A DNA stretch of 64,000 nt from positions 62,001 through 126,000 of the forward strand of contig JAKSCV010000058.1 in the NCBI GenBank assembly GCA_022360445.1, given 5' to 3'. A program made the position numbers and the translations under genes. The number at the start of each line of letters is the position of its first letter. The first letter of the stretch is position 1. This document shows, piece by piece, positions 39,057 to 47,997 of this stretch. The stretch comes from Gammaproteobacteria bacterium (GTDB taxonomy: Bacteria > Pseudomonadota > Gammaproteobacteria > UBA5861). The notes under the pieces were generated by a model, which was not told where the DNA came from, did no database searches, and saw only the letters and a list, made by a program, of their open reading frames with translations.

Positions 39057-40004
39057 ATGAAACGCATTCTGGTTATCTCTTACTCTCAAACAGGGCAATT
39101 ACACAACATTACCCAATCAATCACGGCCCCGCTCGAAGACGATAAAGGCATTGAGCTCACGCACTTAAAACTTGAGTCGGAGAAATCATTTCCTTTTCCT
39201 TGGCCTTTTTGGACTTTTTTTGACACTTTTCCAGAAACCGTTGCCCTTCAACCAGCCCCCCTAAAGCCTTTCACTCTGGAGCCTGCGGAATTTGACTTGG
39301 TGATTCTTGCCTACCAGGTTTGGTTCCTCTCACCGGCCATGCCGATAACAGCCTTCCTCCAGTCCACCCAAGGCCGTCTTGTGCTCAAAGATACACCTGT
39401 GATCACAGTCATCGCCTGTCGCAACATGTGGCTAATGGCTCAAGAACGCGTAAAAGAGATGCTTGCCAATGCCCAAGCTAAACTGATTGATAACGTTGTT
39501 TTTACTGACAAGGGAAGTGCTTTGGCGACGTTTATCACAACACCTCGCTGGATGCTAACAGGCAAAAGAGATGCTTTTTTAGGCTTTCCGCGAGCGGGAA
39601 TTGATGACGAAACCATCGCACAAGCTTCACGGTTTGGACGTGCTATCAGCCAGGGTTTCAAGCAGCAAGCCAACAAGATAGATCAGCCTCTGCTTTCAGG
39701 CTTACAGGCGGTAGAGGTGGATGAGCGTTTGATTGCAAGTGAGAAAGTTGGGCTTCGCAGTTTCCGGGTTTGGAGCAAACTATTACGACTGGCAGGAAAG
39801 CCCGGTGATTTCCCACGGCGCTGCCTGTTGTTCATTTACATTCTGTTCTTGGTCTCACTCATCCTGACCATTGTCCCCTTGAGCATGCTGCTGCGCAAAT
39901 TGCTTCGTCCCCTGCAAAAAAATTCACTGCTACGGCAAAAATCGTACTATGAAGCCCCGTCCGGTAGTGGGAAAGAACGTATGAAGGATTTTATGGATGC
40001 CTGA
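39057..40004 (+). CDS. darA: DarA-like flavodoxin-fold enzyme
   Basis: The 315-residue protein begins with a flavodoxin-like FMN-phosphate loop (ILVISYSQTGQL, residues 4-15) and ends with a hydrophobic segment (about 258-285) and basic tail. PFPWPFWTFFDTFPE and VWFLSPAMPITAFLQS resemble the family annotated as dialkylresorcinol condensing enzyme DarA, which with DarB makes dialkylresorcinols; DarA is thought to aromatise the cyclohexanedione made by DarB. It overlaps the ketosynthase start by eight bases, which supports the pairing. No ACP (DarC) gene is adjacent. Family assignment is from recall and not from a search. Confidence 0.68.
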   Translation: MKRILVISYSQTGQLHNITQSITAPLEDDKGIELTHLKLESEKSFPFPWPFWTFFDTFPETVALQPAPLKPFTLEPAEFDLVILAYQVWFLSPAMPITAFLQSTQGRLVLKDTPVITVIACRNMWLMAQERVKEMLANAQAKLIDNVVFTDKGSALATFITTPRWMLTGKRDAFLGFPRAGIDDETIAQASRFGRAISQGFKQQANKIDQPLLSGLQAVEVDERLIASEKVGLRSFRVWSKLLRLAGKPGDFPRRCLLFIYILFLVSLILTIVPLSMLLRKLLRPLQKNSLLRQKSYYEAPSGSGKERMKDFMDA

Positions 40005-41139
40005 TGTTTATATCAACGACATATCGGTCAGCTTACCTGGCCCCCCTATCGATAATGACGAAATGGAAGCCGTGCTTGGACAAATTGGTAACGCACCGTC
40101 ACGCTCTCGGCGTATTGTGCTTCGCAGCAATGGCATCAAAAGTCGTCATTACGTCATTGATAAGACAACACGGACAATAACCGCCAACAACGCTCAACTA
40201 ACAGCACAGGCTATTCGCGGACTCGAACAAGGGCATATTAATCTCGATGCCATCGAAATATTGGCGTGTGGCACCAGCTCCCCCGATCTGCTTAATCCTA
40301 ATCACGCTTTGATGACACAAGGTGAACTGGGGATGCATCCGTGCGAGACCATTGCCACGTCGGGTATTTGCCTGAGTGGCGTTACCGCACTGAAAACGGC
40401 CTTTTTAGCCATTAAAAGTGGCGAACATACTCGCGGTATCGCCACCGGATCGGAAGTCGCTTCATTAGCTCTCAAGGCCGAAAACTATACACAGGAGTCC
40501 TCATCAGAGGACCTGATGAAAAGGCCTGAGCTGGCTTTTGGTAAAGACTTTATTCGCTGGATGCTGTCTGATGGCGCAGGCGCCATGCTGCTGAGTGACC
40601 AGCCTAATGCAGAAAAACCCTCACTGCGCATTGCCTGGATTGATATTTTGTCATACGCAGGAGAAATGGAAGGCTGCATGTACTGGGGAGGCATCAAACA
40701 AGCGGATGGTTCTCTCAAAGGCTGGCGTGAATTTCCACTTAAGCAGGCGTGCTCGGACCAAAACATGTTTGCCGTCGAGCAGGATGTTAAGCTGCTCAAC
40801 GAGAATATTGTCGAATACACCGTCACCAAGCCTCTTAAAACACTTATTCCAAAAAGAAATCTCAATATCGATGATATCGACCTCTTTCTGCCGCATTATT
40901 CGTCTCTGTTTTTCCGCGATAAAATGGCCGAGGGGCTTGTACGTGCCGGGCTTCCCATACCCATGGAAAAGTCTTTCACAAACCTCTCCACCAAAGGGAA
41001 CACCGGGGCAGCCTCTATTTACATCATTCTGGAAGAACTCTTTAACACACAGCCGCTTCACCCTGGTCAAAAAATACTGTGTTTCATCCCAGAAAGCGGT
41101 CGTTTCTCGACGGCATTCATGATGTTAGAGGTTGTGTAA
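39997..41139 (+). CDS. darB: DarB-like ketosynthase III
   Basis: The 380-residue thiolase-fold enzyme keeps the Cys-His-Asn triad of KAS III: Cys125 in TSGICLSGVTALK, His300 in LPHYSS and Asn335 in STKGNTGAAS. The pattern fits DarB, which condenses two beta-ketoacyl thioesters head to head into a cyclohexanedione. It is much closer to that group than to FabH: the His context is LPHY and not PHQAN. Its start lies inside the DarA-like gene, and its TAATG stop overlaps the next gene by one base. Confidence 0.78.
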   Translation: MPDVYINDISVSLPGPPIDNDEMEAVLGQIGNAPSRSRRIVLRSNGIKSRHYVIDKTTRTITANNAQLTAQAIRGLEQGHINLDAIEILACGTSSPDLLNPNHALMTQGELGMHPCETIATSGICLSGVTALKTAFLAIKSGEHTRGIATGSEVASLALKAENYTQESSSEDLMKRPELAFGKDFIRWMLSDGAGAMLLSDQPNAEKPSLRIAWIDILSYAGEMEGCMYWGGIKQADGSLKGWREFPLKQACSDQNMFAVEQDVKLLNENIVEYTVTKPLKTLIPKRNLNIDDIDLFLPHYSSLFFRDKMAEGLVRAGLPIPMEKSFTNLSTKGNTGAASIYIILEELFNTQPLHPGQKILCFIPESGRFSTAFMMLEVV

Positions 41140-41542
41140 TGAAAGATCATGAGGTTCCACAAGAAGACAGTGTGATCTTCAAGGGCCAAAAAAAGCACTC
41201 TACGCAACCGATGCTGAGGGCAATTATAAAGTTGTGCCCTCTTCGGGCTGGAAAGTAGAAGAGGCGGCGACACTGCAAGCCGTCAATGCCATCGAAAAAC
41301 GAGCGCTTCGGTCCTTAGAACGTTGCAAAGCTGGCCGGGCCTCACCTTTGGAGTTTTATATGCACAAGGCACGGATGGACCTGCCCACACTGGCCCAGTG
41401 TACGGGTATCTTCCAATGGCGTATCCGGCGGCACTTCCAGCCCCATATTTTTAACAAGCTCCCTCCCAGGCTATTAAAAAAATATGCGGATGCCTTAAAC
41501 ATCCCCCCCGAACAACTTCTCACCATACCGACCGATGATTGA
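41139..41542 (+). CDS. Small HTH-like protein read through a -1 frameshift
   Basis: An ATG overlapping the darB stop (TAATG) opens a frame reading MKDHEVPQEDSVIFKGQKK, which soon stops if read straight. Shifting -1 at A_AAA_AAG (41189-41195) gives ALYATDAEGNYKVVPSSGWKVEE and continues unbroken to 41542, about 135 residues in all. The C-terminal half (PTLAQCTGIFQWRIRRHFQP...LLKKYADALNIPPEQLL) looks like a helix-turn-helix domain. The joined product reads smoothly, so either the shift is programmed or one A was lost from the A7 run. An internal ATG at 41234 could also give a 102-residue form. The stop overlaps the BtrH-like gene. Confidence 0.65.
41189..41241 (+). promoter_or_regulatory. Possible -1 frameshift signal (A_AAA_AAG plus hairpin)
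   Basis: The heptamer A_AAA_AAG lies in phase with the upstream frame (codons AAA AAG), exactly as in the dnaX frameshift site. AAGGG sits just upstream, although closer than the dnaX Shine-Dalgarno. A 7-bp perfect stem, GAGGGCA (41216-41222) with TGCCCTC (41235-41241), lies 20 bases downstream, further than the usual 5-9 base spacer. Confidence 0.4.
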
Positions 41543-42554
41543 ATCGAAAGCCTTTACTCACTACTACTCAGCTCACTGTGAAAGTGGGGTCATTTCATCA
41601 CTGCTGCGCAACCAGGGCTGCGATCTCTCCGAGCCGATGGTATTTGGCCTGTCCGGCGCGCTCAATTTTGCTTACCTACCTTTTGTCAAAGTCGCCGGCA
41701 TGCCCTTGGTCGCTTACCGGTCACTCCCCAAAAGCATCATTAAAAACATCGAAAAGCGCCTTCATATCCCGATAAAAAAGGAACAGTTCAAATCGCCTCT
41801 CGAGGCACAAAAAAAACTGGATGAGCTTTTGCAGCAGGGCAAAACAGTTGGGTTACAAACCTCTGTCTTCTATCTCCCTTATTTTCCTGAGGAAATGCGC
41901 TTTCACTTCAACGCGCACAACCTGATTGCTTATGGCAAAAAAGCTAAGGATTACCTGATCAGTGACCCCGTCTTTGAAAACCCGGTCACCGCTGCGCCTC
42001 ATGCATTATTAAAGGCTCGTTTTGCCAAAGGACCTTTCGCACCTAAAGGTTTTTGCTATTACATTGACGCCATACCGAAGAACCTGAATTTGCCCGAAGC
42101 CATCCAAAAGTCCATAAAAAAAACCGCTCACATGATGTTAAAAACACCTGTGCCTATTGCCGGGATCAGAAGTATGGGGCTACTCGCAAAACGCTTGGAA
42201 AAATTGAGCCATAACCGGGCACAACAAGAATATACACGCCTTTTCCTCGGACATATTATTCGTATGCAAGAAGAAATTGGCACCGGAGGGGGTGGTTTCC
42301 GGTTCATATATGCCGCTTTTTTAAAAGAGTCTTCCACAATCCACCCCGCTAAAGATTTACTGGAGGAGGCAGCTTCTCTCATGACAGATGCCGGCGACAC
42401 CTGGCGAAATTTTGCCTTGTCAGCCGCGAAAGCCAGTCAGGCCGAGGCTTTTGATTTATTGGCAAAACCTGCCATTCAACTCCGAGCAGCCCAGGAGAAA
42501 GAAAAAAAGGTTTATGCGCTCTTGCAACAGCTCACACTGAAGCCCCGCCGCTGA
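41535..42554 (+). CDS. BtrH N-terminal-domain protein, putative acyltransferase
   Basis: The 339-residue protein opens with the BtrH_N signature: HYYSAHCESGVISSLLRNQG with the conserved Cys15, then FGLSGALNFAYLPF. FHFNAHNLIAYGKKAKDYLISDPVFENP supplies a His and an Asp that could complete a papain-like triad. In butirosin synthesis BtrH moves an acyl group from an acyl-ACP to the aminoglycoside. The second half is helical and resembles the DUF4872 region that accompanies this domain. Overlap with the HTH-like gene and position after DarA/DarB-like genes suggest it transfers an ACP- or enzyme-bound product; this is inference. Confidence 0.75.
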   Translation: MIESKAFTHYYSAHCESGVISSLLRNQGCDLSEPMVFGLSGALNFAYLPFVKVAGMPLVAYRSLPKSIIKNIEKRLHIPIKKEQFKSPLEAQKKLDELLQQGKTVGLQTSVFYLPYFPEEMRFHFNAHNLIAYGKKAKDYLISDPVFENPVTAAPHALLKARFAKGPFAPKGFCYYIDAIPKNLNLPEAIQKSIKKTAHMMLKTPVPIAGIRSMGLLAKRLEKLSHNRAQQEYTRLFLGHIIRMQEEIGTGGGGFRFIYAAFLKESSTIHPAKDLLEEAASLMTDAGDTWRNFALSAAKASQAEAFDLLAKPAIQLRAAQEKEKKVYALLQQLTLKPRR

Positions 42555-42652
42555 AGTATGCCTTCTTCACTGGTGCCAGGTTTGTCTATTGTTGTTCTGG
42601 AATGCAGGATACAGTTACTTAATGGGAACTTAGGTTTACCTGAAAGTAATTA

Positions 42653-42682
42653 TTGACATATCTAACACAGCCTACGTAGTAT
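42653..42682 (+). promoter_or_regulatory. Sigma-70-type promoter for the TRAP operon
   Basis: TTGACA at 42653-42658 and TAGTAT at 42677-42682 are separated by 18 bases and lie 115 bases before the TAXI gene start, inside an otherwise empty 243 bp gap. Confidence 0.6.
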
Positions 42683-42797
42683 AGCGCTCACCTTGCGCCA
42701 ACCTAAATTAAAAGAAAAAGCGCAAATCATTGCCTGCTTTCAGGCATGCCTAACCATAAAACATTAGCAAGCTAAATACTGTACTTTGGAGGTCATC

Positions 42798-43949
42798 ATG
42801 AGAAAGGCATCCCTTTCGCTCCCTATTTTTGCACTCGCTGCCACAATGGCGGTTTCTCCATCTGTAAAAGCCGATGAGGAGGTTAAACTACCTCAAACCA
42901 TCACATGGTCGTCTTATACTGTGGGTTCATCCGGCTATAACAACACTGTCTCAATCGGGAAGATATTTAAAGACAAGATCGGTATTAACCTTCGCCCTAT
43001 TCCCGGTAAAAATGATATTGCCCGCTTAGCGCCTATGCGCTCAGGTAAAGTCGACTTTGGACTGGCCGGGGGCGGTGCCTATTTTGCCTTTGATGGGAAA
43101 CCCCCTTTTGACCGCAAAGGTTGGGGCCCTCAATCACTACGAGTGCTCGTTTACAACAACCCTGACAGTGGTGTTGTTTTCGCAACCCGTGGTGACTCAG
43201 GAGTCAACTCATGCGCAGATATCAAAGGGAAAAAGGTCGGTACCGTATTAAGCTCCGCAGCCATTGAATCGGCAATTACCGGCGGCATTGCTTTTTGCGG
43301 TTATACCTGGGACGATGTCGAACGCGTTGAGTTCCCAGGCTATATTGCATCAGTAAAAGGCATGATGGAAGGGCGCGCTGATGTCGTTTTCGCCCTCAGC
43401 ACAACCTCTCTTTTGTATCAACAAGAAGCGGCTCCGGGTGGATTAAAATATATCGGCCTGCCTCACGATGACAAAGAAGGTTGGAAGCGCCTACAACAAT
43501 ATGCACCGCATATCGTACCCCACACGGCGACAAAAGGTGCAAGTTTAAGCCCTGAAAACTCATTAAAAACAGGAACATACCCTTACCCCATTCTCGCCTC
43601 TTACTCAGACAAGCCTGATGACATAGCCTACAATATGACCAAGGCGATGTATGTGTATTTTGATGACTACAAAGACGCCGCCCCGGGTAACGAAGGCTTC
43701 GCACTTGACCGCCAACTTTTTGATTGGGGCGTTCCTTATCACGCTGGCACGATCAAATACCTAAAAGAAGCCGGCGTTTGGAAGGCGGAATACGATGCAC
43801 ATCAAGCCAATCTCTTAAAAAGAGAAAGTGTGCTTCAGGAAACCTGGGCCAACTACCTGAAAAGTGCCCCATCTGATAAGGAAGCCTTTTCGCAAGGTTG
43901 GAAAGAGGCACGCGAGGCCGCATTGACTAAAGCCGGCTTACCCCTGTAA
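42798..43949 (+). CDS. TAXI-family TRAP transporter solute-binding protein
   Basis: The 383-residue periplasmic protein starts with a signal peptide (MRKASLSLPIFALAATMAVSPSVKA before DEEV). TAXI-family features are TWSSYTVGSSGYNNTVSIGKIFKD near the N-terminus, the IAPMRSGKVDFGLAGG-like segment, and VGTVLSSAAIESAITGGIAFCGYTWDDVE. TAXI proteins deliver ligands such as glutamate or other carboxylates to a TRAP permease; the ligand here is unknown. The ATG at 42798 with GGAGG upstream is preferred over one 12 bases earlier. The permease gene follows 21 bp downstream. Confidence 0.9.
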   Translation: MRKASLSLPIFALAATMAVSPSVKADEEVKLPQTITWSSYTVGSSGYNNTVSIGKIFKDKIGINLRPIPGKNDIARLAPMRSGKVDFGLAGGGAYFAFDGKPPFDRKGWGPQSLRVLVYNNPDSGVVFATRGDSGVNSCADIKGKKVGTVLSSAAIESAITGGIAFCGYTWDDVERVEFPGYIASVKGMMEGRADVVFALSTTSLLYQQEAAPGGLKYIGLPHDDKEGWKRLQQYAPHIVPHTATKGASLSPENSLKTGTYPYPILASYSDKPDDIAYNMTKAMYVYFDDYKDAAPGNEGFALDRQLFDWGVPYHAGTIKYLKEAGVWKAEYDAHQANLLKRESVLQETWANYLKSAPSDKEAFSQGWKEAREAALTKAGLPL

Positions 43950-43969
43950 AGCAGGTGAGGTAAGATGCA

Positions 43970-45955
43970 ATGGTCAGCTCATCCAACTTAAATAAAGAAG
44001 AAGCGATGCCTGACGTAGTCAGACATCGCTTTTTACCCCCCTTCTGGCGTTACCTGTTTATCGCCTTCACACTTATTTCAACATTCCTGGCAGTCAACCA
44101 GATTTTTGGCCTTGAATTATTTGTTGGCGTCGTCCTGCTTGATTCTCGTTATCACTATCTTCTGCTAGGGCTATTATTATCGCTGGTCTTCATCATTTTC
44201 CCCGCCACACCCAGGCCGGCCGGCCAGGCAATTCCCTGGTATGATTATATTCTGTTTGCCCTCACCTTGGGCTTATCCGCCTATTTTGCCTGGAATGCTG
44301 TCGATATCGTTGAGATGGCCTGGGAGTTTGCAGCACCAGATGAGGCCATCTACATGGCAATTTTGCTCTGGCTGGTCATGCTCGAAGCCGTGCGGCGAGC
44401 GGGGGGGCTTGCCATTTTCTGCATCGTACTGGTTATTTCTTTTTATCCACTTGTAGCAGACAAGGTCCCCGCTGTGGTGGCCGGCAGCAGCATGAGTTTT
44501 ACCGATGCCGCAGCCTACCATGTCTTCAGCGCAGAAAGCCTCATGGGAATACCCATGCGCGCCTTTGCTTCGTTGGTTTTCGGATTCCTCATTTTTGGTG
44601 TCGCGCTTCAAAAAACAGGAGCCGGCAAGTTTTTTCTCGACTTTGCTTTTTCTCTGCTCGGGCATGTCAGAGGCGGCCCCGCCAAAGTAGCTATCTTCTC
44701 GAGTGGACTCATGGGGTCTGTTAGCGGCAGCGTTATTACCAATGTATTGACGACTGGGGTGATGACCATCCCTGCCATGAAACGTACTGGCCTTCCCAGC
44801 CGATATGCAGGCGGCGTGGAAGCCTGCGCATCGACCGGTGGGGTCCTCATGCCACCAGTGATGGGAGCCACTGCGTTTGTTATGGCCTCATTTCTCGGCA
44901 TACCGTACATTGATATCGCTATTGCGGCCGCAATCCCCTCATTCTTATACTTTTTTGGTTTATTTATCCAAATTGACGCCTTTGCCGCGCGTCACAAGAT
45001 CGTTGGCATACCTCGCGAGGAATTACCCAAAGTCAGACAGGTATTAAAAGAAGGCTGGTACTATATTGCCGTTTTTGCGCTATTAATCTTTATGCTCGCC
45101 TACTTGCGCCAGGAAGCTTTTGCACCGTTTTACGCCACAGTGTTGTTGCTGGCCATCAATCAAATTTCCCCCAAACACCGCATGAGTTGGGCAGATTTTG
45201 TTGAGTTCATCATGGCCTCAGGACGGCTACTCGTTGAACTGATGGGTATTCTGGGTCCAATTGGGCTTATTGTAGGGGCACTGGTTGCAACCGGCATGGC
45301 TGGCACATTTGCCAATGACCTTGTCTTTATCGCCGGGGGGGCGCCCTTAGTGCTATTACTAATGGGAGCGCTTACCAGCTTTATTCTTGGCATTGGTATG
45401 ACGGTGACGGCCGCCTATATTTTTCTGGCTGTTATTATGGCCCCTGCACTTGTGAAAGTGGGCATGGACCCTTTGGCTGTGCATTTATTCATTTTGTATT
45501 GGGGCATGCTCTCATTCATTACGCCACCGGTTGCAATCGGCGCCTTCGCGGCTGCCAGTATTGCCGGTGCCAATGCCATGCGAACAGGTTTGGAAGCTAT
45601 GCGGCTAGGAACCATCATTTACTTTATTCCTTTCTTTTTTGTCTTTAATCCCGCGCTCATCATGAGTGGCCCCTGGTTTGATGTTGTCGCCCTGACAGGG
45701 TCAGCGATACTTGGTGTTGTCCTGCTCTCTGCTGGATTGCAAGGACATTTACTGTTCGTTGGTACAATCATGCCTGGTGCACTCGAATGGCCTACTCGGG
45801 TACTACTTGTCATCAGCGGCTTACTGTTCGCGATGCCCGGCGGCGAATTGATCGGTGTTGATAATACAACCTTAAACATTGCAGGCTTGGTTTTTGGGTT
45901 CCCTGCTGCGTTACTGATCTTCGGTAAAAGACGAACAAACCCCGCACAAGCTTGA
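43970..45955 (+). CDS. TRAP transporter permease, fused 4TM/12TM
   Basis: A 661-residue polytopic membrane protein with about 16 or more hydrophobic segments. It combines the small and large TRAP permease subunits in one chain, as is usual with TAXI receptors. The DctM-like core contains GSVSGSVITNVLTTGVMTIPAMKRTG, STGGVLMPPVMGATAFVMASFLG and the later GIGMTVTAAYIFLAVIMAPALVKVGMDPLAVHLFILYWGMLSFITPPVAIGAFAAASIAG. The start could also be the Met at residue 13, which follows AAAGAAGAAG. Transport would be driven by sodium or proton gradients. Confidence 0.92.
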   Translation: MVSSSNLNKEEAMPDVVRHRFLPPFWRYLFIAFTLISTFLAVNQIFGLELFVGVVLLDSRYHYLLLGLLLSLVFIIFPATPRPAGQAIPWYDYILFALTLGLSAYFAWNAVDIVEMAWEFAAPDEAIYMAILLWLVMLEAVRRAGGLAIFCIVLVISFYPLVADKVPAVVAGSSMSFTDAAAYHVFSAESLMGIPMRAFASLVFGFLIFGVALQKTGAGKFFLDFAFSLLGHVRGGPAKVAIFSSGLMGSVSGSVITNVLTTGVMTIPAMKRTGLPSRYAGGVEACASTGGVLMPPVMGATAFVMASFLGIPYIDIAIAAAIPSFLYFFGLFIQIDAFAARHKIVGIPREELPKVRQVLKEGWYYIAVFALLIFMLAYLRQEAFAPFYATVLLLAINQISPKHRMSWADFVEFIMASGRLLVELMGILGPIGLIVGALVATGMAGTFANDLVFIAGGAPLVLLLMGALTSFILGIGMTVTAAYIFLAVIMAPALVKVGMDPLAVHLFILYWGMLSFITPPVAIGAFAAASIAGANAMRTGLEAMRLGTIIYFIPFFFVFNPALIMSGPWFDVVALTGSAILGVVLLSAGLQGHLLFVGTIMPGALEWPTRVLLVISGLLFAMPGGELIGVDNTTLNIAGLVFGFPAALLIFGKRRTNPAQA

Positions 45956-45966
45956 GCGTCTTGAGG

Positions 45967-45999
45967 AACCCCATTCAAACAGATGGGGTTATACTCTTT
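45967..45999 (+). terminator. Hairpin after the TRAP operon
   Basis: AACCCCAT (45967-45974) pairs exactly with ATGGGGTT (45983-45990) around an eight-base loop, 12 bases after the permease stop, followed by the pyrimidine-rich ATACTCTTTC. Confidence 0.7.
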
Positions 46000-46035
46000 C
46001 CACTTCGCTAAACTTCGTCTACGGAATTTACACTC

Positions 46036-46569
46036 ATGCAACTGCTCCATACTCGAAAGACACAGATTGATTGCTGGCTGACCGATGATGGCCGTTATCA
46101 GGCCGAAGGCATCATTGATGATGACAAAGGTGTTCGTATGTTGACGTACAGTGGCAAAGAAATCCAACCAGGAGGTGACTTGCACACGATGCGTGTCGTT
46201 CTCCTGGTCAATCGCTCACTCATCATTGAACACGCTGAAATTGAGATGATTGATGTCCCCGGTGATGAATGCATGGGAGCCTGCGCCTCCCCGGAGAGTT
46301 TAGTTGGTTTATCTGTGACCCGGGGTTACACATCTGGTTTAAAAGAACGTATCGGCGGCACAAAAGGCTGCGCGCATGTATTTGCCCTACTGCAGCAAAT
46401 GGGGGCTGCTATTACCCAAGGTGCCTTCACCGACCCACAAAATCGAGAGCATGACCAATTGCAGAGCTGGCAGCCTTTAATAAACACCTGCCACACTTGG
46501 CGAGAGGATGGCCCTATCGTTACAGAGCGCCGCCAGCAGACGATAACAACCCATAATAAAGAACCCTGA
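46036..46569 (+). CDS. DUF2889 family protein
   Basis: The 177-residue protein has the order of motifs seen in DUF2889: an N-terminal strand-rich part with RKTQIDCWLTDDGRYQAEGIIDDDKG, then GGDLHTMRVVLLVNRSLIIEHAEIEMIDVPGDECMGA and the conserved ERIGGTKGCAHVFALLQQMGAAITQG. Members occur near aromatic and steroid degradation or thioesterase genes; no activity is established. It is alone between the TRAP operon and a convergent VOC gene. Confidence 0.85.
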   Translation: MQLLHTRKTQIDCWLTDDGRYQAEGIIDDDKGVRMLTYSGKEIQPGGDLHTMRVVLLVNRSLIIEHAEIEMIDVPGDECMGACASPESLVGLSVTRGYTSGLKERIGGTKGCAHVFALLQQMGAAITQGAFTDPQNREHDQLQSWQPLINTCHTWREDGPIVTERRQQTITTHNKEP

Positions 46570-46622
46570 ACCGCACCAACCACCTCCGGACACCTGAAGC
46601 AGACCGGTGGCAAGAGAAATAC

Positions 46623-46640
46623 AACCAGGAACCTCTGGTT
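46623..46640 (-). terminator. Short hairpin between DUF2889 and VOC genes
   Basis: AACCAG and CTGGTT pair over a six-base loop, three bases beyond the stop of the minus-strand VOC gene. The stem is short and the T-run is interrupted, so function is uncertain. Confidence 0.35.
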
Positions 46641-46642
46641 AG

Positions 46643-47041
46643 CTAATCACTCACAGGTTCAACGTGCTCAACAATATCGATGTGAAAGCCCGCTGGGTCT
46701 TCTAACATAAAATGCACCTGCCCCCAGCTTTCTTTTTTCAATTCAAACACAATATTCAGACCAAGGCTTTGTGCTTCCGCATACGCTTTCGCAGCATCTT
46801 TAACTTCAAAGGAAATCACATAACCTTCAGGCGACATCAACGGATGCAAAAAAGCCGCCTGTGTACTGTGATTGGGCACCAAAAAACCCAGCTGGACATC
46901 AGCTGAAGGCGAAACTAGGTGAAGATAAAACTCAGGATCAAAAAATACGGCAGTAAAACCAAAAACTGTCTCGTAAAATGCTTTTACACTCGTTAAATCG
47001 GACGTCACCATCACCGGAAACATCGCTTGAATGTCTATCAT
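46643..47041 (-). CDS. VOC (glyoxalase/bleomycin resistance) family protein
   Basis: The 132-residue protein has two beta-alpha-beta-beta-beta units: the first with MFPVMVTSDLTSVKAFYETVFGFTAVFFDPEFYLHL, the second with GYVISFEVKDAAKAYAEAQSLGLNIVFELKKESWGQVHFMLEDPAGFHIDIVEHV. The terminal ED.AG..I block is typical. Metal ligands and substrate cannot be assigned. It lies just downstream of the AraC-type regulator on the same strand (48 bp apart), so it may be that regulator's target. Confidence 0.85.
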   Translation of the reverse strand: MIDIQAMFPVMVTSDLTSVKAFYETVFGFTAVFFDPEFYLHLVSPSADVQLGFLVPNHSTQAAFLHPLMSPEGYVISFEVKDAAKAYAEAQSLGLNIVFELKKESWGQVHFMLEDPAGFHIDIVEHVEPVSD

Positions 47042-47088
47042 GCTTCTCTCCTACACTCATTAATTTACGCAGGAAATATGCTAAGAAA

Positions 47089-47901
47089 CTAAGCCGATTC
47101 TGTATTGTACAAAACGGACGAGTTCATCAAGGCGCTCGGCGTGACACCCGCCAGTGCTTTAAATTCCCGGTAAAGATGGGCCTGGTCGTAGTAGAAATCT
47201 GCCCACTGCGTACGGATACCTGCACCTTCCTGATGCATGGCGTGGATCATGTTCTGAAAGCGCATCACCCGCACAAATGCGCGCGGTGATACCCCAAGAT
47301 GTAATTGCGTTAAGCGACGAAGCTGACGGGAGGAAAGCCCAAATTCCGCACACTGTCGATCCGAAAGATCGACATTCGAAGCGCAGGTCTTTTGGCAATA
47401 ATGGAGATACTGCAACAACCTGGGATCCAAATCAGGCTCGCGCAAATACTTAGAAAGTGCCGTCTCTAATCGTCTGCAACGCACCTCGAATGATAGTGGC
47501 TGGCTACAAAGTTCACTGAGACTGTGGAACACTTCCATTGGGAGCAAATCAACCGCGTTAACATCACTAGCGGTTGACCACTCGCCCAACGGCAGCTTCA
47601 TTAAACGTCTGTGGCCCAGCACTCTGAACCGAACCCCCCAATAAGACACAGGGCCAGTCAATTCAAAAATATTCGGCGAGACAAAAGGGGCAATAACAAA
47701 AGCCTCAAGCGGATGACTGAGATCAAAAATGCAATCCACGCTGTTATCCGGTATTGAGCGGTAAGCATACAGCCCAGCCGGGACATCCAGTTGCCAAAAA
47801 CATTGGATCCAGTCCCTCAATCTCGTTCCGGGCACATACGTCTTATAAGCACCCTCATGGTTTACATGTCCTTGATAAGACAGTTCATTGAAGTTCAGCA
47901 T
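47089..47901 (-). CDS. AraC-family transcriptional regulator
   Basis: The 270-residue protein has an N-terminal sensing domain of the DUF6597 type (YVPGTRLRDWIQCFWQLDVPAGLYAYRSIPDNSVDCIFDL) and a C-terminal AraC-type double helix-turn-helix (about 165-255), with CAEFGLSSRQLRRLTQLHLGVSPRAFVRVMRFQNM and WADFYYDQAHLYREFKALAGVTPSAL. Members with this N-terminal domain are usually annotated as AraC regulators of unknown ligand. It probably controls the VOC gene downstream. Confidence 0.88.
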   Translation of the reverse strand: MLNFNELSYQGHVNHEGAYKTYVPGTRLRDWIQCFWQLDVPAGLYAYRSIPDNSVDCIFDLSHPLEAFVIAPFVSPNIFELTGPVSYWGVRFRVLGHRRLMKLPLGEWSTASDVNAVDLLPMEVFHSLSELCSQPLSFEVRCRRLETALSKYLREPDLDPRLLQYLHYCQKTCASNVDLSDRQCAEFGLSSRQLRRLTQLHLGVSPRAFVRVMRFQNMIHAMHQEGAGIRTQWADFYYDQAHLYREFKALAGVTPSALMNSSVLYNTESA

Positions 47902-47997
47902 GATGTATCACATCCGTCAGAAACCGCACACCTCAAGTCGTCCAATAAATGCGACCACCCCAGTTAAGAAATAATACCCTGAAACTGGAGGCAGTAC

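Noticed and set aside
45619-46185. 188-codon minus-strand frame over the TRAP permease end
   Set aside because: It spans the antisense of the permease, the terminator and the DUF2889 start; composition and motifs fit the plus-strand genes.
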